The notes beneath the pieces are model-generated. The model did not search any database. It had not been told where the DNA came from and saw only the letters and a program-made list of their open reading frames with translations. Positions 24,799-34,068 of a DNA stretch of 64,000 bases are shown one piece after another. Source of the stretch: Bacillota bacterium (lineage in GTDB: Bacteria; Bacillota; Clostridia; Oscillospirales; Ruminococcaceae); assembly GCA_023443315.1 (NCBI GenBank), contig JAEZVA010000071.1, forward strand, positions 1 to 64,000, written 5' to 3'. Position 1 is the stretch's first letter, and each line of letters starts with the position of its first letter. The position numbers were made by a program, and so were the translations under genes.

Positions 24799-27408
24799 AT
24801 GGCTGCCGTACAAAAAGAAAAACCCGAAACCGTAAAGATCGACGAAATGATTAACCATCTTGTAGAAAACGCACAGGAAGCACTCGCATCCTATATGAGT
24901 ATGACGCAGGAACAGGTAGATAAGGCCGTTCATGAGATGGCGCTTGCGGGCATGGAAGAACATATGCACCTTGCAAAGCTTGCCGTAGAAGAGACCGGCA
25001 GAGGCGTATATGAAGATAAGATTATCAAAAACATCTTTGCCACCGAATATATCTGGCATTCAATAAAATATCAAAAAACAGTTGGTGTTGTGGACGACAA
25101 CGATATGGAAGGATACGTCGAAGTTGCCGAGCCCGTGGGCGTTGTGGCAGGCGTTACGCCGGTGACAAACCCAACCTCCACCACACTGTTTAAGGCGCTA
25201 ATCTGCGCAAAAACGAGGAATCCGATTATCTTCGCCTTCCACCCCTCGGCACAGAAATGCTCGGCAGAGGCGGCACGCGTGGTGCGGGACGCCGCAGTAA
25301 AGGCCGGCGCCCCTGAGCACTGCATCCAGTGGGTTGAGGTTCCGTCCATTGAGGCAACTGCACAGCTAATGAACCACCCCGGGGTATCGCTTATCCTTGC
25401 TACGGGCGGCTCGGGCATGGTTCGCTCGGCATACAGCGCAGGTAAGCCCGCACTGGGCGTAGGCCCCGGCAACGTGCCGTGTTACATCGACAAAACAGCG
25501 GATGTCGAGCGCGCCTGCACCGACCTGATGCTGTCCAAGACCTTTGACAACGGCATGATCTGCGCTTCGGAGCAGGCGGTCATCGTCGATAAGGAGATTA
25601 AGCAGCGGTTTGAAGACTACATGAAGAAAAACGCCTGCTATTTCTTAAATGAAGAAGAGACCAAAAAGGTCAGCGATTACGTCATAAACCCGCAAAAACA
25701 ATCCTTGAACCCCGACGTAGTGGGCAAAACAGCTGCATGGATTGCAAAGCAGGCGGGTGTATCGGTGCCCGATAATACAAAGATTTTGCTCGCCCTGTTG
25801 CCCGATGTCGGTCCCGAGTATCCGCTCTCGCGCGAAAAGCTCTCGCCCGTACTTGCCTACTTTGTTGTGAAAAACAAGGAGGAAGGGTTTGATAAGGCGC
25901 TCAAGATGCTCAAGCTCGGCGGGCTTGGTCACTCGGCGGTCATCCATTCCGGTGATGAAGCGGTCGTGCGCGAGTACGGCGAGGTGATGAAGGTCGGGCG
26001 TGTTATCGCAAACTCCCCGTCCTCGCAGGGCGCCATCGGCGATATCTACAACACCAACACCCCGTCCCTTACGCTGGGATGCGGATCGTTTGGCAGAAAC
26101 TCGACGACATCCAACGTATCCTCCGTCAATCTTATCAACAAAAAGCGTCTGGCAAAGAGGAGGGTGAACATGCAGTGGTTCAAGGTTCCGCCCAAGATCT
26201 ACTTTGAAAACGATTCCATCCAGTACCTTGAGAAGATGCCCGACATCAGTCGCGCGTTCATCGTGACCGACCCGACCATGGTAAAGCTCGGGTATGTGGA
26301 TAAGGTTTTGTACTACCTTAGAAAGCGTCAGGAGTACTGCCACAGCGAAATCTACTCGGACGTTGAGCCAGATCCGTCGGTAGAGACGATTATGAACGGC
26401 GTAGAGTCGATGAAGAACTTCCACCCCGATGTCATCATCGCGCTGGGCGGCGGCTCTGCCATCGATGCCGCAAAGGGCATGTGGCTGTTCTACGAGCACC
26501 CGGAGACATCGTTTGACGGTCTGCGCATGAAGTTCTTAGACATCCGCAAGAGAACCTTCTCCTACCCGCGTTTGGGAGCAAAGACACAGTTTGTTGCCGT
26601 GCCCACCACTTCGGGAACGGGCAGCGAGGTGACGGCGTTCTCGGTTATTACCGATAAGCAAAACGGCAACGTCAAATACCCGCTTGCCGACTACGAGCTG
26701 ACGCCCGACGTGGCAATAATAGACCCGCAGTTTGTTATGACCGTACCAAAGGTCATCACTGCAGATACCGGCATGGACGTACTCACCCACGCCATTGAGG
26801 CGTATGTTTCGGTGCTTGCATCCGACTACACCGACGGTCTTGCCATGAAGGCGATTGAGCTGGTATTTAAATACCTGCCGCGTTCCTACGCAAACGGAGC
26901 GAGCGACCCCGAGGCAAAAGAGAAGATGCACAACGCGTCCTGCATCGCGGGCATGGCGTTCACCAACGCATTCCTTGGTCTGAACCACTCGATGGCGCAC
27001 AAGTTGGGCGGCGAATACCACATCGCGCACGGTCGCGCAAACGCAATTTTGCTGCCCCATATCATTGAGTACAACGCGCAGCTGCCCACGAAGTTTGCCA
27101 CCTTCCCCAAATACGGCAAGTTTGTGGCAAACGAAAAGTACGCGGAGATTGCAAGATACCTCGGGCTGCCATCGGCAACCACCGAGGAAGGCGTCGCCAG
27201 CCTTGTTAAGGCGGTGCGCGACCTTGCCGCAAGCCTCGGCATACCCAAGAGCTTAAAGGAAGCCGGCATCGAAGAGAAAACCTTCTTTGCAAACCTTGCC
27301 CTCCTAGCTGACCGCGCGTTTGAGGATCAGTGCACCACAGCAAACCCCAGATACCCGCTCATCAGCGAGATTGAGGCGATCTACACCAAGGCATACTACG
27401 GCAAGTAA
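24799..27408 (+). CDS. adhE: bifunctional acetaldehyde-CoA / alcohol dehydrogenase
   Basis: 869-residue fusion that reduces acetyl-CoA to ethanol through acetaldehyde with two NADH. Residues 1-440 form the CoA-acylating aldehyde dehydrogenase with the catalytic cysteine in NGMICASEQ (about 255); residues 455-869 form the iron-dependent alcohol dehydrogenase with GGGSAIDAAKG, HAIEAY and the metal-binding LNHSMAHKLGG and IAHGRAN histidines. Such proteins assemble into spirosome filaments in other species. A GGAGG site precedes the ATG. The Rex operator implies induction at high NADH/NAD+, as in fermentation. Strong terminator downstream. Confidence 0.96.
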   Translation: MAAVQKEKPETVKIDEMINHLVENAQEALASYMSMTQEQVDKAVHEMALAGMEEHMHLAKLAVEETGRGVYEDKIIKNIFATEYIWHSIKYQKTVGVVDDNDMEGYVEVAEPVGVVAGVTPVTNPTSTTLFKALICAKTRNPIIFAFHPSAQKCSAEAARVVRDAAVKAGAPEHCIQWVEVPSIEATAQLMNHPGVSLILATGGSGMVRSAYSAGKPALGVGPGNVPCYIDKTADVERACTDLMLSKTFDNGMICASEQAVIVDKEIKQRFEDYMKKNACYFLNEEETKKVSDYVINPQKQSLNPDVVGKTAAWIAKQAGVSVPDNTKILLALLPDVGPEYPLSREKLSPVLAYFVVKNKEEGFDKALKMLKLGGLGHSAVIHSGDEAVVREYGEVMKVGRVIANSPSSQGAIGDIYNTNTPSLTLGCGSFGRNSTTSNVSSVNLINKKRLAKRRVNMQWFKVPPKIYFENDSIQYLEKMPDISRAFIVTDPTMVKLGYVDKVLYYLRKRQEYCHSEIYSDVEPDPSVETIMNGVESMKNFHPDVIIALGGGSAIDAAKGMWLFYEHPETSFDGLRMKFLDIRKRTFSYPRLGAKTQFVAVPTTSGTGSEVTAFSVITDKQNGNVKYPLADYELTPDVAIIDPQFVMTVPKVITADTGMDVLTHAIEAYVSVLASDYTDGLAMKAIELVFKYLPRSYANGASDPEAKEKMHNASCIAGMAFTNAFLGLNHSMAHKLGGEYHIAHGRANAILLPHIIEYNAQLPTKFATFPKYGKFVANEKYAEIARYLGLPSATTEEGVASLVKAVRDLAASLGIPKSLKEAGIEEKTFFANLALLADRAFEDQCTTANPRYPLISEIEAIYTKAYYGK

Positions 27409-27434
27409 CAGGACTTCTTCTTCAATAAAAATAC

Positions 27435-27477
27435 AAAACGGCGGGAACCGAGCATTTGCTTCGGTTCCCGCCGTTTT
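27435..27477 (+). terminator. strong intrinsic terminator after adhE
   Basis: AAAACGGCGGGAACCGA pairs with TCGGTTCCCGCCGTTTT almost perfectly, giving a very stable A/T-flanked stem. Confidence 0.92.
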
Positions 27478-27633
27478 AGGTCATTCGTAGTAGATGCATA
27501 CTAAGCAAAGGCAGCATTGGATTCCGTGGCAAAAACAGAAAGCACAACCCACGGAGTATCATCCATCCCTCCTTTGTGGAAAACACAGATAACCCGTAGG
27601 ACATATTTTACATATGCGACATAAGATAGCTGG

Positions 27634-27662
27634 TTGCAAAAATGGCAGGGAAAGGCTATAAT
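27634..27662 (+). promoter_or_regulatory. promoter of the solute-binding lipoprotein gene
   Basis: -35 TTGCAA (27634-27639), 17-nt spacer, -10 TATAAT (27657-27662), giving a leader of about 170 nt. Confidence 0.6.
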
Positions 27663-27839
27663 TAAATTCGTACGAAATTGACGTTACCTGCGGTGAATGT
27701 AGGTTAAAATGTATGTGTTTTAACTACAGAATAACGGCAGTCGGAGCATAACCCCCTACTGCGAAAAATCCGCTCCGCTATGTTTTATGGCGTTTTGTGC
27801 CTTTTTGGCGCTTGGTGCCGCAAAGGAATGGTCACAAAC

Positions 27840-29114
27840 ATGAGCATGAAAAAACGCTTGGCATATGCGCTTGCTGCGGCGGGTTTTTGCATCTCCCTTT
27901 GTGCGTGTGCGCTACAGGGAGACGGCTACTTACATACCGTGGCGGGGGATGAGCCATCCCCGCCTGCAAAGCAACCCATGGAGCTTTGTGTCTTTACCCT
28001 GTTTGAGGAGAAGGAATACAAGGCTTTGGTTGACGAGTTTGCCGCGCAAAACACCGGCATTGCCGTTCAAGACCGTTCCCAAGGCTACAGCGACGCCGCA
28101 GCCAGCACACTCACACAGCTGTTAGAAAGCGACAATCCACCCGACGTGGTGTTCTACCATACCGGCGAGGGCGCCCAAGCGTTTATTGAGCAAGGTCTTT
28201 TTGTTCCGCTAGATGAAATCAGGCAGACATACCCCGATTATGCCGAGGGCATTCTGCCCGTAGCAATAAGCAGTGCCGCAGGGGAAAACGCCGCATACGC
28301 GGTGCCCGTCCGCGGCTTTTACGAAGGGCTGTATGTTCACACAAGGCTCTTTGAGCAGTACGACCTGCCACTGCCCACCTCGTTTGAGTCATTGCAAAAG
28401 GCGGTGGGGGTATTTGCAGCGGCGGATATACTGCCCATTGCCGCTTCACTGTCTCAAACACCGCACTATCTACTTGATCACCTGATGCTTGCACAGGGCG
28501 GTGTTGCCGACTTTGCGGCAGTCCCCGCGTCGGCACAGGCGGTTCCCGAAAGCTGGATTACCGCGCAGGAGCGCCTAAAAACGCTGTATGAAACGGGCGC
28601 ATTCGGCAAATCGGCGAACACAATGACTGATGCAGAGGCAACCGCGCAGTTTTTAAGCGGGCAAGCGGCCATGCGGGTGGACGGTTCTTGGCTTACCGCG
28701 CGCATGGAGGATGAGGGTATCGCCTCCGATGTAGTGGTTTTGCCGTTTCCTGGTGTGCCTGACGGTGAGCTGATTGGTGGGTTTTCTTCGGGCTTTTACA
28801 TCACCCGCAGCGCGTGGGAGGATACCGAAAAACGCGGTGCGGCTGTCAAGTTTGTGAACGCGATGACCGACCCAGCTGCGGTGGCTAGGCTTTGTGTCGC
28901 TCAGCACCTACCTGCTGCGAGGACTTCTCCGCCACAAGGTGGTACTACCCTTTCCGAGAGCGCGGACAAGCTAGTCAGCAGCATTCGCACCGTAACCTTA
29001 CCTGCCGATGCACGCCTGCCGCAGGAGATTTGGCGGGCAGTAACAGAAAAGACCCTTGCCGCCGCGTCAGGCAAAGCCGATGTGCGCGAGATATACGCCG
29101 CGGCGTTTTCGTGA
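27840..29114 (+). CDS. orphan extracellular solute-binding lipoprotein (family 1)
   Basis: 424-residue lipoprotein, probably a sugar- or oligosaccharide-type binding protein of an ABC importer. The signal peptide ends at the lipobox LCAC; LTQLLESDNPPDVVFYHTG, the VPVRGFYEGLYV region and LSGQAAMRVDGSW are typical of family 1. The ATG at 27840 puts the basic MSMKKR directly before the hydrophobic core; the in-frame ATG 12 nt earlier touches the AAAGGA site. No permease or ATPase gene lies nearby, so its transporter is elsewhere or it acts as a sensor component. Ligand unknown. Confidence 0.8.
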   Translation: MSMKKRLAYALAAAGFCISLCACALQGDGYLHTVAGDEPSPPAKQPMELCVFTLFEEKEYKALVDEFAAQNTGIAVQDRSQGYSDAAASTLTQLLESDNPPDVVFYHTGEGAQAFIEQGLFVPLDEIRQTYPDYAEGILPVAISSAAGENAAYAVPVRGFYEGLYVHTRLFEQYDLPLPTSFESLQKAVGVFAAADILPIAASLSQTPHYLLDHLMLAQGGVADFAAVPASAQAVPESWITAQERLKTLYETGAFGKSANTMTDAEATAQFLSGQAAMRVDGSWLTARMEDEGIASDVVVLPFPGVPDGELIGGFSSGFYITRSAWEDTEKRGAAVKFVNAMTDPAAVARLCVAQHLPAARTSPPQGGTTLSESADKLVSSIRTVTLPADARLPQEIWRAVTEKTLAAASGKADVREIYAAAFS

Positions 29115-29214
29115 AGCATTCTCCGTAAGGATTTAAATAAATAAGCGTAAGAACCATTTGGTTGTTGATAGCAGTGGTGTATAAAGCACCCATAACAAAA
29201 TTGGAGGAATAAAC

Positions 29215-31458
29215 ATGGCACAAAAACAACATATGCGCAGTTTACTGCACGCAAGCTTTGAACCCGACAACAGTGACAGCTTTGCATTTATCATTTCACT
29301 TGATGCGGAGGAACTCAGAAAGACGAAGTGTGATATACATATCAGTTTTTCCGATACCCAAACAAAAGCCCCCCTGACCAACGACGAAGGGGAAATCGGT
29401 TTGGTTATCCCCCTAAAGCGTGAGGTGTTTTCTGGCAGGGGGATGCGCGTCAACGTGCCCTACACCATCTTCCCGCGCCTTTTGCCGGGGGATCGCGTTA
29501 CCGCGACGGTTTCGCTTTTCCTTCGTGACGAGCAATCGGAGGTTGACAGCAAGAACTATGATTTGATGGTCAACCTCGGCAAGAAATTTACCCTGTATAC
29601 ACTCGAAAAGCACATTAAGAACGTGAAATCCACCGGAACTGAAGAGGAGAAGCTTTCGTTTGCGCAGCAGCTCCTCACCACAGAAGATATAGACAAAGAT
29701 GCCTTGGCGGCGCTTGTGGAGCTGATGACCGAGCTTGCGCAAGCACATAACGTGGTTGCCCAATACGAGCTGTATAACATCTATAAAAGCGATAAGACCG
29801 GGATGTTCGATGCCATTGCGGCGGTAAGCTGGCTTAAGACTGCGGCGCAGAACGAATATCCGCCCGCAGTAAAGGAGCTCGCCGACACGAAAAATATCGA
29901 GCAGCTCGAGCGCACTGGCTTAAAGAAATCCCTTGAGGTATACCAAGCGGCGGCGGAAGAAGGCAACGCCGATGCGCAGTTTACCATGTATGAGTATCTG
30001 TCGCGTCAGGGAGAGTATTTTGATGAGCAGCAGGCGGCGGACTGGCTCAAACGCGCAGCAGCGAGCGGTCACGATGAGGCGATAAAAAAGCTGTATGAGC
30101 ATTACCGTGATGCGTTTGTGTCGGAGTCTACCGTCAAGAAATACCTTGCCGTCCTTGAGGAGGCTGCAAAGCATGGCAGCTCGCAGGCACAGCTTGCGCT
30201 GTTTGAGGCGTATTTTTCTGGCAGCTGCATGGGGCGTGAGGTGCGTGTAGATAAGAAATATGCATCCGACTGTCTGCTCAGCGCGGCAAACAGCGGGTGT
30301 GCGCAGGCATGCTATCGCATCTGGTCGCTGTACATTGGCGGCAACGATATGCTGATGGACGAGCATACGGCGGTAAGCTGGCTGAAAAAGGCGGCGGATG
30401 GCATGGTTCCCGCTGCGCTAAACGCGCTGGGCGACCTGTATGTGCTGGGCGAATGTGTGGAGAAGGACAATGAAAAGGGTCTTGAATGCATCCGCAGGGC
30501 GGCAGACCTAAAAGACCCCGATGCGCAGATGCGCGTGCTTGCCATGCACCGCGACGGACGGTATCGCGACGTTCTGGTTGAGCAGGATATGGACACGGCG
30601 CTTGACTGCCTGATGAACTACGCAAAGGACGGAAACCCGCTTGCTCAGCTTACCCTGTGGGTGCTGTACCAGGAGGGCAACGACCTGCTGCTTACCCGGC
30701 AGGAGGCCATTGACTGGCTGACCAAGTCTGCCGAGCAGCAGTATTATCCCGCCGTATACGAGCTTGCCCGTGTATACCTGATTGGCGACTACACCGATGT
30801 CGATACCGAAAAGGGCTTCGAGCTGCTCGAAAAGGCGGCCAAGAATGGCGAGAACCGCGCGCAGTTTGCCCTATATGAACTATATTACACAGGTGAGTAC
30901 TATGCGCTTAAGTCGGACGTCAACAAAGAGCGTTCGTACAAATGGCTGTCGTTTGCGGCGCAGAGCTACCATCTTGCCCAATACCAGATGTGGCTGCTTT
31001 ACAACGGTGACAACGAGATTGGTCTCGACAGCGATGAGGCGCTACATTACCTGTTTGAATCGGTTAAAAATCAAAGTCCGGCGGGCATGTATGAGCTGGG
31101 TATGCTATATATCGAAGGCAAAAGGCTCTCTCAGAACGTACAAAAGGGCATCCGCTTCTTAGAGCAATCCAAGAAGCTGCGCTACCCCAAGGCAATCTAT
31201 ACCATCTCTAAGATGAAGGCGGAAGGGGAGTGCGGCGGCGAGCCGGTTCAAAAGGATGAGCAGGAGGCGCTTCGTTTGCTTAAGCTTTCTGCTGAGTTCG
31301 GGTACGCTCCCGCCTGCTATGAGATATGGGAGCATTTCACCCACAGAGAGGGCTTCCCCATAGAAGAGACATGGGCGAAAAAGCTGCTGGAGAGCGCAGC
31401 ATCTCAGGGCTATCAGCCTGCCGTTAAGGCGCTAAAAAGCCCGCTAGACGATAAATGA
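29215..31458 (+). CDS. large Sel1-repeat protein with novel N-terminal domain
   Basis: 747-residue soluble protein with no signal peptide. Residues about 1-125 are a strand-rich domain I do not recognise; residues about 175-745 form a long solenoid of Sel1-like (TPR-related) repeats of 36 residues or so, many with the AQxxLxxLY and AVSWLKKAA pattern. Such solenoids act as scaffolds for protein partners. Translation starts behind TTGGAGGA. The ComFB-type gene follows after 39 nt and is probably cotranscribed. Function not assignable; a scaffold in signalling or envelope stress is possible. Confidence 0.8.
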   Translation: MAQKQHMRSLLHASFEPDNSDSFAFIISLDAEELRKTKCDIHISFSDTQTKAPLTNDEGEIGLVIPLKREVFSGRGMRVNVPYTIFPRLLPGDRVTATVSLFLRDEQSEVDSKNYDLMVNLGKKFTLYTLEKHIKNVKSTGTEEEKLSFAQQLLTTEDIDKDALAALVELMTELAQAHNVVAQYELYNIYKSDKTGMFDAIAAVSWLKTAAQNEYPPAVKELADTKNIEQLERTGLKKSLEVYQAAAEEGNADAQFTMYEYLSRQGEYFDEQQAADWLKRAAASGHDEAIKKLYEHYRDAFVSESTVKKYLAVLEEAAKHGSSQAQLALFEAYFSGSCMGREVRVDKKYASDCLLSAANSGCAQACYRIWSLYIGGNDMLMDEHTAVSWLKKAADGMVPAALNALGDLYVLGECVEKDNEKGLECIRRAADLKDPDAQMRVLAMHRDGRYRDVLVEQDMDTALDCLMNYAKDGNPLAQLTLWVLYQEGNDLLLTRQEAIDWLTKSAEQQYYPAVYELARVYLIGDYTDVDTEKGFELLEKAAKNGENRAQFALYELYYTGEYYALKSDVNKERSYKWLSFAAQSYHLAQYQMWLLYNGDNEIGLDSDEALHYLFESVKNQSPAGMYELGMLYIEGKRLSQNVQKGIRFLEQSKKLRYPKAIYTISKMKAEGECGGEPVQKDEQEALRLLKLSAEFGYAPACYEIWEHFTHREGFPIEETWAKKLLESAASQGYQPAVKALKSPLDDK

Positions 31459-31497
31459 TTGACTGACATCCCCAAACAGAAAAGGAGGACGGACTAA

Positions 31498-31875
31498 ATG
31501 AGCGACAATACCAAGGAGAAAAGCGCGCAAACGAAACAACCCGCCGCACCCAAAGGAGCCGATGTAATTGAGATTAACCCCAATCTAACCAAGGTTACCG
31601 ATATGAGCGGTCTTCAGGTTAAAAACATCATGGAAGACGTGGTGTGGCAGAAGATCGAATCGGTTCTTGGTCATATGGATGATTGCTGCAAATGCACCAA
31701 GTGCAAAAACGACATCATGGCCATTACGCTCAACAACGTGCAGGCGAAGTACGTTGCCTCCAAGCAGGGCGAGATGTATTCTAAAATTACCGCGTACGAC
31801 CTGCAAAACGACACCCGTCTTTCCGCTATTATCACCGCCGCCATTCTGTTTGTAAAGGATCACCCCAGACATTAA
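31498..31875 (+). CDS. ComFB-family protein
   Basis: 125-residue protein with a disordered, Lys/Pro/Ala-rich first 30 residues and a ComFB domain (about 38-123): VKNIMEDVVWQKIES, the cysteine cluster CCKCTKC (Cys63, 64, 66, 69) and LNNVQAKYVAS. ComFB lies in the late competence comF operon of Bacillus; some cyanobacterial members bind cyclic nucleotides. Here there is no comF gene; the partner is the Sel1-repeat protein upstream. AAGGAGG provides the ribosome binding site. Confidence 0.85.
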   Translation: MSDNTKEKSAQTKQPAAPKGADVIEINPNLTKVTDMSGLQVKNIMEDVVWQKIESVLGHMDDCCKCTKCKNDIMAITLNNVQAKYVASKQGEMYSKITAYDLQNDTRLSAIITAAILFVKDHPRH

Positions 31876-32170
31876 ATAACGCTCATTGTTGTAACCATGT
31901 GGTTTTTGGTCTTGTAACCATAAGCAACACAACTGGTTTTGCTTCATGTGTCGAATAACTGGTGTATTATGTAAACATACTCGTAAAATATACACAATAG
32001 AACCAGTATTTTGGCGTGCAGCATGTCTACTTTTGGCAGGATAACCATTGACGTAATGAGGTAAAAACGATAGAATGACAATGCACTGGAACATGAAACG
32101 GATTATCTGGTTCTTTTCGGTGCAATACTTGTATCGTAGTTCATATCGCATATATGGAAGGGTTGTATGG

Positions 32171-32386
32171 ATGAGGTTGTTGTCAGCAGTGGCCTCGGGC
32201 TCGTTTGAGTTCGCCGTGTTGTGGGCAGAGGCAAAAACCGTTTTGATTGGCTATGTAATTCCGGTCGTTGTTTCCATTGGCGTTATCCGAATTATTCAGG
32301 TAATCACCCATCAAATCAAGGGTTACTTTGAACCCCGCCAACCTATTGCAAATCAAAATACACCAAGTGAGCAAAAGGCAAATTGA
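32171..32386 (+). CDS. small single-span membrane protein, unknown
   Basis: 71-residue frame starting at an ATG eight bases after GGAAGGG (32154-32163 region). One clear hydrophobic segment (VLIGYVIPVVVSIGVIRII) is followed by a polar tail ending PSEQKAN. An upstream in-frame start would add 32 residues without a convincing site. No family recognised. A hairpin follows the stop. It may be a real small membrane protein. Confidence 0.45.
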   Translation: MRLLSAVASGSFEFAVLWAEAKTVLIGYVIPVVVSIGVIRIIQVITHQIKGYFEPRQPIANQNTPSEQKAN

Positions 32387-32400
32387 ATTGCTTGCAAACA

Positions 32401-32429
32401 AATCCCGCCCTGCATTGCAGGGCGGGATT
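32401..32429 (+). terminator. hairpin after the small membrane protein gene
   Basis: AATCCCGCCCTGC and GCAGGGCGGGATT form a perfect 13-bp stem with a 3-nt loop. The T tract is weak, so it may be an inefficient or bidirectional terminator facing the convergent M23 gene. Confidence 0.65.
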
Positions 32430-32482
32430 GTACGTTATACTAATGCATATTAGGAACGAAGATTTGTATTAGTGCGATTTGG

Positions 32483-32968
32483 TTACTCAAACCTTTCTTT
32501 CATATATTCTAAAGGGTTTATATATTCATCGTCAATACGCAGCTCAAAGTGCAGATGCGGGCCGGATACACTTCCGGTATCGCCGACCTTTGCAATCACG
32601 TCGCCGGACTGCACCTTTTGACCGACCTGTACAAGCAGTTCGTCGCAATGTGCGTAAACCGTCTTCACCCCCGCGCCGTGGTCGATAATGATGTGCCGTC
32701 CGTATCCCTGTTCGGAGTTTTCAGCAAGCAATACAACCCCGCCTGTGGCGGCGAAGATTTCTGCCCCCTTTTCTGCGGCGAAATCAATGCCGGTATGACC
32801 GGCATACCCATTAAACGGGGTTATAATTACGCCCGAAATCAACGGCGATTGCAACAGGACGTCTTGATCGAGACTTAAAACCTGATCGGTAGTTTGGCTG
32901 CTGCTACCCACATAAAATTCAAGCTCATCACCGCTGACAATAGTCGCATCTACGCTGATTCGCTTTCG
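32483..32968 (-). CDS. M23 endopeptidase domain, probably the 3' part of an M56-M23 fusion
   Basis: Open frame with a complete LytM/M23 zinc peptidase domain: HTGID, YAHCDEL and PHLHFEL supply all ligands, and the frame ends with NPLEYMKERFE. It begins inside the end of the M56 gene, in another frame, and has no signal peptide of its own. Possible starts are poor: a GTG at 32911 without a ribosome binding site. A single extra base in the GAAA run near 32963-32966 would join it to the M56 protein as a continuous reading (DEKRISVDAT). M56-M23 fusions are known in clostridia. It may be a frameshifted gene, a sequencing error, or coupled translation. Confidence 0.7.
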   Translation of the reverse strand, partial: RKRISVDATIVSGDELEFYVGSSSQTTDQVLSLDQDVLLQSPLISGVIITPFNGYAGHTGIDFAAEKGAEIFAATGGVVLLAENSEQGYGRHIIIDHGAGVKTVYAHCDELLVQVGQKVQSGDVIAKVGDTGSVSGPHLHFELRIDDEYINPLEYMKERFE

Positions 32969-34068
32969 TCATTTTCTTCCAAGAGGGGATTAGAAGAAAC
33001 GCCGCCGTCCACAGTGGGACCGCTTTGGGTAGGTGGTTGAGATAAGAGTCCATCGGTATCCCGAGTGGTGACCGTCGGCGCACAGGCTGCCCCTAACAGG
33101 CATACCGCGACAACCGCAGTAGCTGCAAGCACGTTGATGAAAGGACGTTGCGTGTTTTTACCCATTATGGAATAAACCCTCCTTTTTAATAACCCTTTAC
33201 CAATACCAAAGCCCGAGAATAACCGCCCGCCTAAAGTGTTACAAGGTTTGATTGCGGTTTCAATCAGCAGCTCACAATAGCACTTTCTGTTTTCGTCGCC
33301 CAAGATTTTTATGGTTTCGTAATCGCAGTTCAGTTCACAGGCTGCGTCCATGTCGGCAGCCAAACAGTGCGCAAGCGGGTTAAACCAATGCACACCCGCC
33401 ACTACCATAGCGACAAGCTTGTACAACAAATCTCGGCTTTTAATGTGTAGCAGTTCGTGTATCAGCACCATTTGGAGATGCTCGCTGCTGTAAAACTTAT
33501 CCGGCAGCAGGATAACAGGGGAAAGGAGACCAAACGCAATAGGGGTTTCTAGACCACTGCGGTACAAGATTTTTGGTTTTCCGTCCCATGCCGTATATGC
33601 AAGTGCGCGGTTAATCGCTTCGCTAGCAAGCTGACAGGGATAGGCGCCTTTTAATGCAAGCCGCCGAAATCGTAGATAACAAACCGCCCTAACCGCAAAG
33701 TATGCGAGCATACCCGCTGCCCATATAAGGTGCCATGGAATCAAGACAGCGATAGAGGATACTGCATCGGACGAAGCAAGCTGCACCGCATTGGTAGGGT
33801 TAACTGCCCCTGTGATATCCGCTGAAGCGAAGTTGGTTGCATGAAATGCAGGTAAAGATACGGAATTGTCTATTTGGGGTAGCGGAATCATTTGGCGCAC
33901 TGGCAGCAAAAACAATCCCATTGTTGCAATCCAGATGTCACGTCCCAATCGCGGCGACAACCTGCTGCGCAGTGCTACTTTTAAAAGAAGAATGCCTGCC
34001 GTAGCCGCAGAGCCTGCAATGCTCATCGACAAAACCAACAAGAACAGTGTGTTTAACAGTCCGCTCAC
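32950..34068 (-). CDS. M56 (BlaR1/MecR1-type) sensor metallopeptidase
   Basis: 372-residue membrane protein with four hydrophobic segments and the cytoplasmic zinc motif HELLH (in LIHELLHIKSRD), the family signature for a protease that cuts a BlaI-type repressor. A C-terminal penicillin-binding sensor is not in this frame; the C-terminus is a Pro/Ser/acidic tail (about residues 330-372). It overlaps the upstream repressor gene by four bases (ATGA) and leads into the M23 frame. It likely senses cell-wall damage and relieves repression by its neighbour. Confidence 0.9.
   Translation of the reverse strand: MSGLLNTLFLLVLSMSIAGSAATAGILLLKVALRSRLSPRLGRDIWIATMGLFLLPVRQMIPLPQIDNSVSLPAFHATNFASADITGAVNPTNAVQLASSDAVSSIAVLIPWHLIWAAGMLAYFAVRAVCYLRFRRLALKGAYPCQLASEAINRALAYTAWDGKPKILYRSGLETPIAFGLLSPVILLPDKFYSSEHLQMVLIHELLHIKSRDLLYKLVAMVVAGVHWFNPLAHCLAADMDAACELNCDYETIKILGDENRKCYCELLIETAIKPCNTLGGRLFSGFGIGKGLLKRRVYSIMGKNTQRPFINVLAATAVVAVCLLGAACAPTVTTRDTDGLLSQPPTQSGPTVDGGVSSNPLLEENDESESA

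Larger units (their letters stand above)
27409..27839 (+). other. intergenic region, adhE / solute-binding lipoprotein
   Basis: 431 bp holding the adhE terminator (27435-27477) and a promoter at 27634-27662; near the 3' end CGGAGC and GCTCCG can close a long loop. No other gene or RNA was recognised. Confidence 0.5.

Noticed and set aside
32960..32975. Programmed -1 frameshift joining M56 and M23
   Set aside because: No slippery heptamer or downstream structure is visible in the overlap; a base error or decay is simpler.
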